Position numbers and translations under genes: made by a program. From Nanobdellota archaeon (GTDB lineage: Archaea > Nanobdellota > Nanobdellia > SCGC-AAA011-G17 > GW2011-AR17): DNA of 48,800 nucleotides. Below the pieces are notes generated by a model. The model was not told where the DNA came from, ran no database searches, and saw only the letters and a program-made list of their open reading frames with translations. Shown in pieces: positions 41,972 through 48,800 of this stretch (the stretch's first letter is position 1; the number at the start of each line of letters is the position of its first letter). The stretch covers positions 4,977 through 53,776 of the forward strand of contig DUFP01000007.1 of assembly GCA_013331795.1 (NCBI GenBank). Direction: 5' to 3'.

Positions 41972-42932
41972 GATCTTTGTTTGCCTCTTCTACAAATGCT
42001 TCCTTTGTAAGAAAAGAGCCATAAGAACGCTCATCAAAGCTCTGAAAATTGTTCAAAGCAGTTTTCATAGAAGCATAATCACAGAGAGGAAGCCTTGTTG
42101 CAAAAAACTTTGTTTTATCATAATAAACCCCAGTGACCCTACCTAATTTCTCTAAAACCAATTGAAAATTATAAGAATAAAGAGAGGCATCTCCAGAAAC
42201 AATCCCTCCAATAAGAAGGGGATAACTCAAATAAATGACTTCTTCCCCATTTGGATACAGAATCTCTCCAGAAGAATAATCATCTAAGGAAGAGTGTACT
42301 TCTAAAATTTCAGAAGAAGAAAAAAGAGCAGCAATGTCTTCTGCATAAACTTCAGAAGAAGAAAAAAACACAAAACGCACTTTTTCATAAGAGTTGGTAA
42401 GTTCATATAAAGTATTGAGATCCGAAGCAATCTGTGTTGTAGAAACAATTTCTACAGGAAAATTTTGTGGGAGAGAAGTATAAGAACTCTGCAGTTCTTG
42501 AACCACATCTTCTGTACTTGCATCATACACTAATATATATACAGTCTTCCCATCAGCAATATAAAACACATTTCCTATCCTATAAGGAATTTCCAGAGAC
42601 TTTGTAGCAAGAAGTATATCCTCCCCTTTCACTTCAAAAGGAGCAAAAATAATATGATCTATATCTTTTGATTGTCCATCACTAAGAATCTTCCCCTCAT
42701 ACACACGAAAAGAAAGATCCTGTGAAAAAGAAAGTGTTTTTTCTGCAGAATCAGATGCTGAAAAAGCAGCAAATTCATCATTCAGAGAACTAACTAATTC
42801 TGCTGCAGAAAGTGATCCTGAAAAATCTATAAACTTGTATGCAAACCCTACAAAGAACATAAAAACAATTCCCCCAATAACCAATGCAAAAATATAATTG
42901 AAACTGGAAGACATTTGTGCTTTATTTTTCAT
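41943..42932 (-). CDS. Pilin-like protein 2, large head
   Basis: 329 residues. MKNKAQMSSSFNYIFALVI leads into a hydrophobic helix, a pilin-like N-terminus, though the Glu at +5 is not clear. The extracellular head is large for a pilin and contains alternating strands and helices (IDHIIFAPFEVKGEDILLA, YEKVRFVFFSSSEVYAED). Cys occurs only near the end (PLCDYAS, GGECPEIY). It overlaps its neighbours by 11 and 29 bases, so the operon is tightly coupled. Confidence 0.65.
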   Translation of the reverse strand: MKNKAQMSSSFNYIFALVIGGIVFMFFVGFAYKFIDFSGSLSAAELVSSLNDEFAAFSASDSAEKTLSFSQDLSFRVYEGKILSDGQSKDIDHIIFAPFEVKGEDILLATKSLEIPYRIGNVFYIADGKTVYILVYDASTEDVVQELQSSYTSLPQNFPVEIVSTTQIASDLNTLYELTNSYEKVRFVFFSSSEVYAEDIAALFSSSEILEVHSSLDDYSSGEILYPNGEEVIYLSYPLLIGGIVSGDASLYSYNFQLVLEKLGRVTGVYYDKTKFFATRLPLCDYASMKTALNNFQSFDERSYGSFLTKEAFVEEANKDLGGECPEIY

Positions 42933-43422
42933 AATAGGAGATTCCTACAAATTCTTTTTGTGATTGGATAAGCAAATCTTTTCCATTACTAATACAAAGA
43001 GGATTTCCTTCTAAAGTCTGAAAAGATTCAATGGTGAATCTATTTCTATCATATAATCCCTGGGGAAAAATATAAACATTATAATCCTCATCAAAAACTA
43101 ACTCTAACTCTCCTTCTAATTCTGCAGAGCAGGCTTCACCATTAAACGTACAAGATCCTTCCATAGAATTACTTGAAAAACAAAGAGTTTCTATATTTTC
43201 AGAAACAGAAAAACTATATACTTTAGAAGAGCCAACATCATAATTTCCAAAGCTATTCAATGTTGCATCAAAATCTTCTAACTGATCTAAAAATTCTACA
43301 TAATCTGCTTCTTCAGTCAGATCAAGAATAACTTTTGCTCCATACAGAAGAATAAATGCTCCAACAATCAGAGAAAATACTAAAATTAATGGTAATCCTA
43401 AAATTTGCGCTTTTTTTTTCAT
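42922..43422 (-). CDS. Pilin-like protein 1
   Basis: 166 residues. MKKKAQILGLPLILVFSLIV is a basic leader and hydrophobic helix of pilin type. The head carries paired Cys (ETLCFSS, GSCTFNGEACSAE) and a C-terminal NPLCISNGKDLLIQSQKEF. It begins one base after the stop of the 1343-residue protein gene and overlaps the next pilin gene by 11 bases. It is probably a minor subunit attached to the large protein. Confidence 0.65.
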   Translation of the reverse strand: MKKKAQILGLPLILVFSLIVGAFILLYGAKVILDLTEEADYVEFLDQLEDFDATLNSFGNYDVGSSKVYSFSVSENIETLCFSSNSMEGSCTFNGEACSAELEGELELVFDEDYNVYIFPQGLYDRNRFTIESFQTLEGNPLCISNGKDLLIQSQKEFVGISYYEK

Positions 43423-43423
43423 G

Positions 43424-46400
43424 TTATACCCACGTACTTAAATCAATATAATATTCTGCTTGATTATCATAAGCATCTTCACAGATCACATAATACTGCG
43501 CAGCTTCAAGATTTGCTTCATGCTCTGTTTCTCCTTCACCAGTCATAGCAATACCCTCACCAAAAGTAAAAGGATCAGGAGCATATTCACACGCTGCATT
43601 TTCATTCGTAACAAAAAGAAGCACAGAATAAACAGTATCAACATATAAAGATGCAATTTCTGGTCCATCATTATCAATCTCAACAGCAAAGTTTGTACTA
43701 TTTGTTGCCCTGTTTCCTGCGATATCTTGGCAACGCACATAATACGTATACTCTCCCTCTCCAAGTGTCAAAGGCTGACTGTGGAAGCTAGCATTTGTTG
43801 TAAGGAATTGTGCCATGCTAGTATAATCAACATCTTCAAGGTTGTACCCACAAATTGCTTTTCCGAATTCTGCTCCACCATCTGTCTCTACTTCTAAACT
43901 CACATTAAAATCATACAAAGTTTCAGAAGGAAGAAGTTGTGTAATCTCTAATGGAGATTCCGTTTGTTTTGTAGTAAATTTAAAACTATCCTCATTCACA
44001 TTACCAGATTGATCCATACATTTAAAGTAAAAAGTATTTATTTCTCTCTCTGCAACACCAGTAAGTGTTGTTGCACATGCATACGTTCCATAATATGCAG
44101 AGCTTTGTTCTGTACTGGAATCCACACAACTCATACTGTTGCTCATAAATTCATAGCTTGTTTCATTGCTATTCCAACGGCAATCTGCAGGTTCATTGGT
44201 ATACAAGCTAAAAGAAGTCTCACTTGCATTGTAAGGCATATATGCACCATTATTTATAGAAGTATATTTCACTTCAGGAGGAGTGAGATCTGGCGTCGTA
44301 TCCACAGTAAATCGAATAAAATAATCTCTTTCATTTGCATTTCCATTTGAATCAGCACATCGGATATAAATTGTATGTATGCCTTGAGTAAGAGCAACAA
44401 CTTCTTCACTTGTCACTTCATCACCAAGAGAGAAAGTAAGTGCATGATCATAGGTATAAATACCAGCACCAAAAGTATTTGCCATAGCATCATATTCGAC
44501 ACCAACTTCAGAACTATAATGACAAAGTGCAGGCTCATCTGTTTCAATCGCAAAAGTAACAGGGGTAAAAGCAGGAATAAGTTCATTAATTTCATATCCC
44601 TTATCTCCTTCTTCCTCAGTTTCAGTAATTGTAAGACTCTCACTCAATGCTTCTTTTTGTGGAGTAATGTGAGGAGAATTCACATCATTAACATAAAGGG
44701 AAACACATGTTTCATTGCTTGTACCTTCATTCACAAGATCACAGCTTGCTCCAAGAGATCGGCACTTATATTCAGAGCAAGGTGCATATTGATCATTACA
44801 TAATTCACAATTTTTGCCACCAGTAGGAGGCTGCCATAAATTACAATCAGCAGTATAAGCTACTGTAGTCTCATTTTCATTCGCATATTCTACAACGAGA
44901 TACACAACAGTGATAACAGTGACCCAATTTGCTACTTTTGTCACAACACCTTTTGCTTGTCCGCCAAACAAAGTTGTTGGCAAAGGAAGAGCCCCTTCAA
45001 CAAAACATCCGCCACTATCAAGGATTTTATCCATTACTAAACCCTGACCTTTTTCAGCAACAGTATCTTCAACGGAAAACTGAGGCACTTCTGGTGCTTG
45101 GGCTACCGTTTGAATATCCTCACATTCTATAGGAGGACTCCCAGCTCTAGCCTTGGTTTGAACTCCATCAATAGGCCCATTTTGTTTAGAACAAGCCTCA
45201 TAACCTCCTCTAACACATTTATAATAATATTCATCAGTTCCATCACCTAAATTATAAGAAGCATCACATTTTCCTTTATCTGTTAAAGCAGTATCAGCTG
45301 TAGTTGTATCATTAGCAGTTGCAGCTCCTGTAGTATTTGTTTTTGTAGAAGGAGCTGCAGGACAACAATACTTATCTTCATTCTCTGCACTATTACAATA
45401 CTTTTCTTTCACACCAGTATTTCCTTTTGCACAAGAACAACTATATCCTTTCGTCTCAGCACTGTCTCCACAAGTATCTATTTTTTGTTCCGATGCAGCT
45501 TTTTTTGCAGCATCTTCAGTCGCATAAGCAAAAGCTGACCTTGCTGTTGCACTCGCACCTTTGGCGGCAGCAGCCTTCGCACACTCACTGCCACCCACAC
45601 CATCCTTACCAGCACCCACAGCATTACTCACACCACCAACAATAACAGAAGCAATGGCAACATAAGTTACAGGATTTTTCCACACATTAGGACTATTAAA
45701 TCCATAAAGATCCTCACCTTCATCTTTTTCATCAACATTCACAAGATAATCCCAAGATCCAATATCCTTTGTTTCTAAATCATCAAAATCAAAAAAGTAT
45801 TCTTCATCAAACATACTGCTTCGAAATCCTTCAAAGCCAGCTTCACCAACATAATTATAATATGCACCACAATCTCCCTGTGCTTTACAAAAAGTATTTT
45901 GATCAACAAGCCAATCCCTGCTCTTGCATCCATCAGGGCTTTCTCCTGTAACTTGCCAAGCATCCACAGGAGGTGTCTGCCCACCAAAAAGTCTGCTCCA
46001 TCCACCAATTCTATAGCTCACTGTACATGCCGTCGAAGCAACACTGCATTCTTTTGCTGTCGCTGCTTCTACTTCTGTATCAGAAGAAGAACCTTCACCC
46101 CAAAATTTTAATCCTGGAGGAACTTGTGACAAGCAAACACCATAAGGAGTATCATCAGCAGAAGAAGAGAAACTAAACTCTAAAGGAGTATTCTCACTTT
46201 CCTTCCAAAAACAATCTCGTAAATCTTCATTCACACAGCAATCATATCGTTCAGATAAACTTTCAGGATCATTACAAGCATTGCAATCATTTCTATTCTC
46301 TCGGCATGCGGCTTCTACATATTCTCCATCTCCAAGATACAAGCCTTCTAAATTACCCAGCACTTCATTGGTTAATACACCATTCATACAAAGTTGTTCT

Positions 46401-47455
46401 CGATAATCAGTACAAGGCTCAACAATTTCTTCTCCATTAATACAAAGATGGCGATAATGTCGTGAACCTACTGCATCTAAACCTTCCCCTGGTCGAGAAT
46501 CATACACACACCAGGATTCTCCATTCCTTCTTTCCTGTCCAGAAAGTGGACTTGCACTATTTTCATAGGTTTCTTCACAGCTTAAATCAATGCAAGTATA
46601 ATCACCATCATCCATAACATTATCTACATCAGCCTCGCAAATCATACCTTGGGAATAATCACAATTACCGCAGTTTTTGTCATACGCATCAGAAGCAGTA
46701 CAAGAATCTTCTTCCTCTAGTACATATCCATTATTATAAGAAACTCGCTCATCAGAAGAATAAATATTTTCTCTATTTCCGCAAGAATCATACCAATATA
46801 CTTTTCCCTCATAGCACCCTGTATATTGTTGTTTCGCACATTCTGTAGAAAGCAAATCATTGGAACAAAGTATGCCCTCATGAAATCCTTCTACAGTAAA
46901 ATTCGCTCCTACCACAGGAGACACAACAGTACAACTTTCTCTTGTTTCAAACACAGCGCTTGAACCAGAAACACAACATCCAAAGTCTAAATTTTTTACA
47001 GAATTTAAACAAGCACTTTCCGTTTCAATCGTATCGTCAAAAGAAACAGAAGCTTCTTCATATGCACTTCCAACACTCTTACATTTTACTTCAGTCACAA
47101 AAAAAGCTTGATCAGCAATCACACAGCATCCTTTGTTACACTGATCTATTGCACAGGCTGAAGAATCACTCCAGCTAAAATCTTCCTCTGCTCCACATGT
47201 TGCACGAGGAGTATTTTGATAGCAGTTCCCTTCGTCAGAAGAATAACAACAGCCAACTTGGCAGAAAGAAGTCTGCTCACAAGAGGTATAACTGCTCAAA
47301 TAATTTTCATCACAAGAACTTTCATCGGTGTATTGACACCAGTTGCCTTCAGTATCCTTTTCGCAACAAGCAGTAATTCCTAAAACTGGAGAAAGAAAGA
47401 ATATATTAGCAAGAATAATAACCAGTATACAAAATAAGATAAAACCTCTTTTCAT
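43424..47455 (-). CDS. Giant Cys-rich surface protein heading the pilin operon
   Basis: 1343 residues. A signal-like N-terminal helix (about 5-25) leads to many Cys modules with CC pairs (ITACCEKD, QVGCCYSS, NKGCCVIAD, DFGCCVSG; the first 160 residues hold four). The middle has two hydrophobic stretches (about residue 600 VTYVAIASVIVGGVSNAVG and about 850 WVTVITVVYLVVEYA), so it may cross or lie in the membrane, and further Cys modules. The last 400 residues hold about four Ig-like repeats with pattern C-x-Y/W ... F/Y-x-x-M ... C-x-D-x-x-G-N. It may be a tip or base protein for the pilins encoded after it. Function is inferred. Confidence 0.7.
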   Translation of the reverse strand: MKRGFILFCILVIILANIFFLSPVLGITACCEKDTEGNWCQYTDESSCDENYLSSYTSCEQTSFCQVGCCYSSDEGNCYQNTPRATCGAEEDFSWSDSSACAIDQCNKGCCVIADQAFFVTEVKCKSVGSAYEEASVSFDDTIETESACLNSVKNLDFGCCVSGSSAVFETRESCTVVSPVVGANFTVEGFHEGILCSNDLLSTECAKQQYTGCYEGKVYWYDSCGNRENIYSSDERVSYNNGYVLEEEDSCTASDAYDKNCGNCDYSQGMICEADVDNVMDDGDYTCIDLSCEETYENSASPLSGQERRNGESWCVYDSRPGEGLDAVGSRHYRHLCINGEEIVEPCTDYREQLCMNGVLTNEVLGNLEGLYLGDGEYVEAACRENRNDCNACNDPESLSERYDCCVNEDLRDCFWKESENTPLEFSFSSSADDTPYGVCLSQVPPGLKFWGEGSSSDTEVEAATAKECSVASTACTVSYRIGGWSRLFGGQTPPVDAWQVTGESPDGCKSRDWLVDQNTFCKAQGDCGAYYNYVGEAGFEGFRSSMFDEEYFFDFDDLETKDIGSWDYLVNVDEKDEGEDLYGFNSPNVWKNPVTYVAIASVIVGGVSNAVGAGKDGVGGSECAKAAAAKGASATARSAFAYATEDAAKKAASEQKIDTCGDSAETKGYSCSCAKGNTGVKEKYCNSAENEDKYCCPAAPSTKTNTTGAATANDTTTADTALTDKGKCDASYNLGDGTDEYYYKCVRGGYEACSKQNGPIDGVQTKARAGSPPIECEDIQTVAQAPEVPQFSVEDTVAEKGQGLVMDKILDSGGCFVEGALPLPTTLFGGQAKGVVTKVANWVTVITVVYLVVEYANENETTVAYTADCNLWQPPTGGKNCELCNDQYAPCSEYKCRSLGASCDLVNEGTSNETCVSLYVNDVNSPHITPQKEALSESLTITETEEEGDKGYEINELIPAFTPVTFAIETDEPALCHYSSEVGVEYDAMANTFGAGIYTYDHALTFSLGDEVTSEEVVALTQGIHTIYIRCADSNGNANERDYFIRFTVDTTPDLTPPEVKYTSINNGAYMPYNASETSFSLYTNEPADCRWNSNETSYEFMSNSMSCVDSSTEQSSAYYGTYACATTLTGVAEREINTFYFKCMDQSGNVNEDSFKFTTKQTESPLEITQLLPSETLYDFNVSLEVETDGGAEFGKAICGYNLEDVDYTSMAQFLTTNASFHSQPLTLGEGEYTYYVRCQDIAGNRATNSTNFAVEIDNDGPEIASLYVDTVYSVLLFVTNENAACEYAPDPFTFGEGIAMTGEGETEHEANLEAAQYYVICEDAYDNQAEYYIDLSTWV

Positions 47456-47467
47456 TTTCCACCCATT

Positions 47468-47491
47468 CTCTAAGATTTTTAAGGCTTAGAG
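47468..47491 (-). promoter_or_regulatory. Perfect 7-bp palindrome in the leader of the giant gene
   Basis: CTCTAAG and CTTAGAG are separated by ten bases. On the minus strand it lies between a TATA-like ATATTTATAAATC (about 47493-47507) and the GGGTGG site before the ATG at 47455, so it overlaps the expected transcription start. It could be an operator or an mRNA hairpin. Confidence 0.5.
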
Positions 47492-47533
47492 ATTTATAAA
47501 TATATTGGAATTTTTATACGAGATATCTACTTT

Positions 47534-47556
47534 CCGAAAATCTTCCGGATTTTTCT
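47534..47556 (+). promoter_or_regulatory. Repeated promoter-proximal element, copy 2
   Basis: CCGAAAATCTTCCGG followed by ATTTTTCT, identical over 15 bases to copies at 11298 and 48296. Twelve bases after its CCGG begins AAAGCTTTATG, a TATA-like stretch; another, TTTTAAATAAA, lies just before the HEPN gene start at 47605. Confidence 0.7.
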
Positions 47557-47604
47557 AATAAAGCTTTATGAATCCAAAATGTTTTAAATAAAAAAGAATA
47601 CAAT

Positions 47605-47991
47605 ATGGATATGCGAAAAGAAAGTGAACATTGGCTTCTTCAAGGAAAAGAAGAATTAGAAACAGCAAAAGCTTCTTTTGAAATGAAGAAATGGTTTGCA
47701 GTTGCATTTTGGTGCCAGCAAGCAGCAGAAAAAGCATTGAAAGCAGCTTTTATCGAAAAGAAAAAAGAATCCCCAGGAACAACACATTCATTAACATTTT
47801 TAGGAAGAGAATTAAATATCCCCACAGAGCTTTGGAATAGTTTACGAGATTTGACAAAAGAATATTACCTTTCAAGATATCCTGATGCAAGTGAAGACCT
47901 CCCTTATAAAATGTATACAAAAAATGATGCAGATAAATATATTCAAGATTGTGAGAAGATTGTAAAATGGGCAGAGTCACAAACAAAATAG
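47605..47991 (+). CDS. HEPN-domain protein of a HEPN/MNT pair
   Basis: 128 residues, all helical: ESEHWLLQGKEELETAKASF, then the conserved KKWFAVAFWCQQAAEKALKA and a C-terminal LTKEYYLSRYPD region. This is the COG2250-type HEPN architecture, which pairs with minimal nucleotidyltransferases. The RX4-6H ribonuclease motif of toxic HEPN proteins is not apparent, so nuclease activity is doubtful. The repeated element at 47534 lies upstream. It overlaps the nucleotidyltransferase gene by 25 bases. Confidence 0.85.
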   Translation: MDMRKESEHWLLQGKEELETAKASFEMKKWFAVAFWCQQAAEKALKAAFIEKKKESPGTTHSLTFLGRELNIPTELWNSLRDLTKEYYLSRYPDASEDLPYKMYTKNDADKYIQDCEKIVKWAESQTK

Positions 47992-48290
47992 TCCTAAAAG
48001 AACTAGAAAGAGTAAAAAAAGAACTTTCTAAGAAGTATAAAATCCAAAAAATGCTTCTTTTTGGCTCAAGGGCAAGAGGAGATTATAAATTAACCAGTGA
48101 TGTAGACCTTATTGTTATTTCTAAAGACTTTAAAAAATTATCATTTCGAGAAAGACCAAATGATTTTTTAGATACATGGATACTCCCAATAGATTTTGAG
48201 GTAATCTGTTACACTCCTGAAGAATTTCTTAGAAAGAAAAAAGAATATGGAATAGTAAAACAAGCCGCAAAAGAAGGACAAAAGATATAG
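47967..48290 (+). CDS. Minimal nucleotidyltransferase (MNT) partner
   Basis: 107 residues. The polymerase-beta motif LLFGSRARGDYKLTSDVDLIVIS gives the GSxxRG loop and the DVD metal pair (about residues 32-50); a third Asp/Glu is in IDFEVICY. In known HEPN/MNT modules the MNT adds AMP or similar groups to the HEPN protein, or acts as an antitoxin. All catalytic residues look intact. The overlap with the HEPN gene shows coupled translation. Confidence 0.88.
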   Translation: MGRVTNKIVLKELERVKKELSKKYKIQKMLLFGSRARGDYKLTSDVDLIVISKDFKKLSFRERPNDFLDTWILPIDFEVICYTPEEFLRKKKEYGIVKQAAKEGQKI

Positions 48291-48295
48291 AATTT

Positions 48296-48318
48296 CCGAA
48301 AATCTTCCGGTTTTTTCT
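48296..48318 (+). promoter_or_regulatory. Repeated promoter-proximal element, copy 3
   Basis: CCGAAAATCTTCCGG followed by TTTTTTCT. It lies five bases after the MNT stop. Twelve bases after the CCGG begins AAAGTTTTATTAAAAG, TATA-like, and the gene start at 48357 follows with an AGGAG site. The first base after CCGG differs from the other copies, which weakens the inverted repeat by one pair. Confidence 0.7.
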
Positions 48319-48356
48319 GAGAAAGTTTTATTAAAAGAAATTCCTTAGGAGAAAAG

Positions 48357-48527
48357 ATGAAACAAAAAGCAAAATATATTTTAGCAGTCGCAGGAGTCAC
48401 AGGTACAATTTTTGGAATAGGCATAGCCATTCCAGGATTTATGCAAAACTTGTACACTCCAGCAATTATAGGGACAATTTTAATATTTGCAGGCCTAGTA
48501 ACATTTGCAATTTCTTTCGGAGAATAA
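48357..48527 (+). CDS. 56-residue membrane protein
   Basis: Begins MKQKAKYILAVAGVTGT and has two hydrophobic segments (about 8-26 and 34-53) joined by a short polar turn with PGFMQNLYTP. It is preceded by TTAGGAG as ribosome binding site and the repeated element at 48296. The stop is one base before the start of the next small membrane protein. Not recognised. Confidence 0.65.
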   Translation: MKQKAKYILAVAGVTGTIFGIGIAIPGFMQNLYTPAIIGTILIFAGLVTFAISFGE

Positions 48528-48528
48528 A

Positions 48529-48798
48529 ATGGATGAAAAAATAATAAGAAAAAACCTTTTAGATTTGAAATATAATAAAAATCTCCAATATTTTAATACT
48601 ACAATAATTGCATTATTAACATTTTTATTGGGAATAATTATTGCGTATATTTCTCAAGATATTTTATTTACACTAGATAATAGTTTAATTTTCTTATCAA
48701 TTACTGTAATCATAATGAGTATGTGTGTCATAAGCTTAATTAACTTTCATAATAAAATGAGAAATATAGAAAAAGAAATTAAAAATTTATCCTATTAA
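48529..48798 (+). CDS. 89-residue membrane protein
   Basis: From the ATG at 48529 (MDEKIIRKNLLDLKYNK), with GGAG a few bases before. Two membrane helices (about 25-45 and 52-72) and a charged helical tail (KMRNIEKEIKNLSY). It follows the 56-residue gene by one base and is co-transcribed. A longer frame from 48505 lies within the previous gene. Not recognised. Confidence 0.65.
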   Translation: MDEKIIRKNLLDLKYNKNLQYFNTTIIALLTFLLGIIIAYISQDILFTLDNSLIFLSITVIIMSMCVISLINFHNKMRNIEKEIKNLSY

Positions 48799-48800
48799 AC

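Noticed and set aside
44375-44803. 142-residue frame on the plus strand inside the giant Cys-rich gene
   Set aside because: It is antisense to a well supported coding region, its composition mirrors that gene, and it has no ribosome binding site or TATA-like box.
1-48800. CRISPR arrays, insertion sequences, rRNA genes
   Set aside because: No regularly spaced repeats, transposase-like frames, terminal inverted repeats or rRNA-like sequence were seen. The three-copy element at 11298, 47534 and 48296 is too short and too dispersed to be an array.

Overview
The window reads as AT-rich archaeal chromosome, most likely from a DPANN-type lineage (Woesearchaeota/Pacearchaeota-like; this placement is an inference). 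Supporting signs are an archaeal ribosomal protein uS2, an enolase of reduced length, TldD/PmbA proteases, a methanococcal-type S-layer protein, class III signal (archaeal pilin-like) proteins, a tRNA-Gly with a bulge-helix-bulge intron, and many leaderless genes with a TATA-like box (CTTTAAATA / TTTATAAA) about 24-28 bases before the start codon. Leadered genes carry GAGGTG-type ribosome binding sites, often followed by TTG or GTG starts.

Layout. 1-4244 is an envelope redox neighbourhood: a lipoprotein and the first codons of a probable tandem relative, a CcdA/DsbD-like membrane electron carrier, a DoxX-family protein, two membrane-anchored proteins sharing the C-terminus ELPxMVGGC, and an anchored protein with three thioredoxin-like CxxC modules. 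4312-9910 holds housekeeping and small genes (HAD-like protein, uS2, enolase, an HPF-like protein, a 41-residue zinc protein, a DUF1461-like membrane protein, a glutaredoxin). 9958-18348 has an aromatic-type aminotransferase, PEP synthase with an unusual start, a small winged-helix-like protein and a TldD/PmbA pair. 18345-20032 has two Nudix-like genes, one frameshifted.

20108-28219 is a glycan cluster. It contains two glycosyltransferases, an APH-like kinase, and a near-complete GDP-heptose pathway: GmhA, a HddA-type GHMP kinase, a second GHMP kinase, and one polypeptide fusing GmhB phosphatase, HddC-like nucleotidyltransferase and an SDR epimerase/reductase. 28798-33289 encodes two paralogous single-pass, Cys-rich surface proteins with Asp-rich calcium-type repeats. 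Then come tRNA-Gly(UCC), another glycosyltransferase, tRNA-Ser(UGA), a Trm112-like zinc ribbon, a tandem pair of paralogous unknown proteins and a methyltransferase. 37085-40692 holds the S-layer protein and two membrane-anchored companions. 41019-47455 is one operon of a 1343-residue Cys-rich surface protein followed by four pilin-like proteins. The right end has a HEPN/MNT pair and two small membrane proteins.

Much of the window therefore concerns the cell surface. A plausible reading is that the redox cluster supports disulfide chemistry in the Cys-rich surface proteins, and that the heptose/GT cluster decorates the S-layer or pili; both links are inferred from content, not shown. The least explained signals are a 15-base element (CCGAAAATCTTCCGG) repeated exactly three times just upstream of TATA-like sequence at three separate loci, the shared C-terminal MVGGC motif, a possible second intron in the D-arm of tRNA-Gly, and several one-base frame disruptions (including perhaps the PEP synthase start) that may be real or may be sequence errors.
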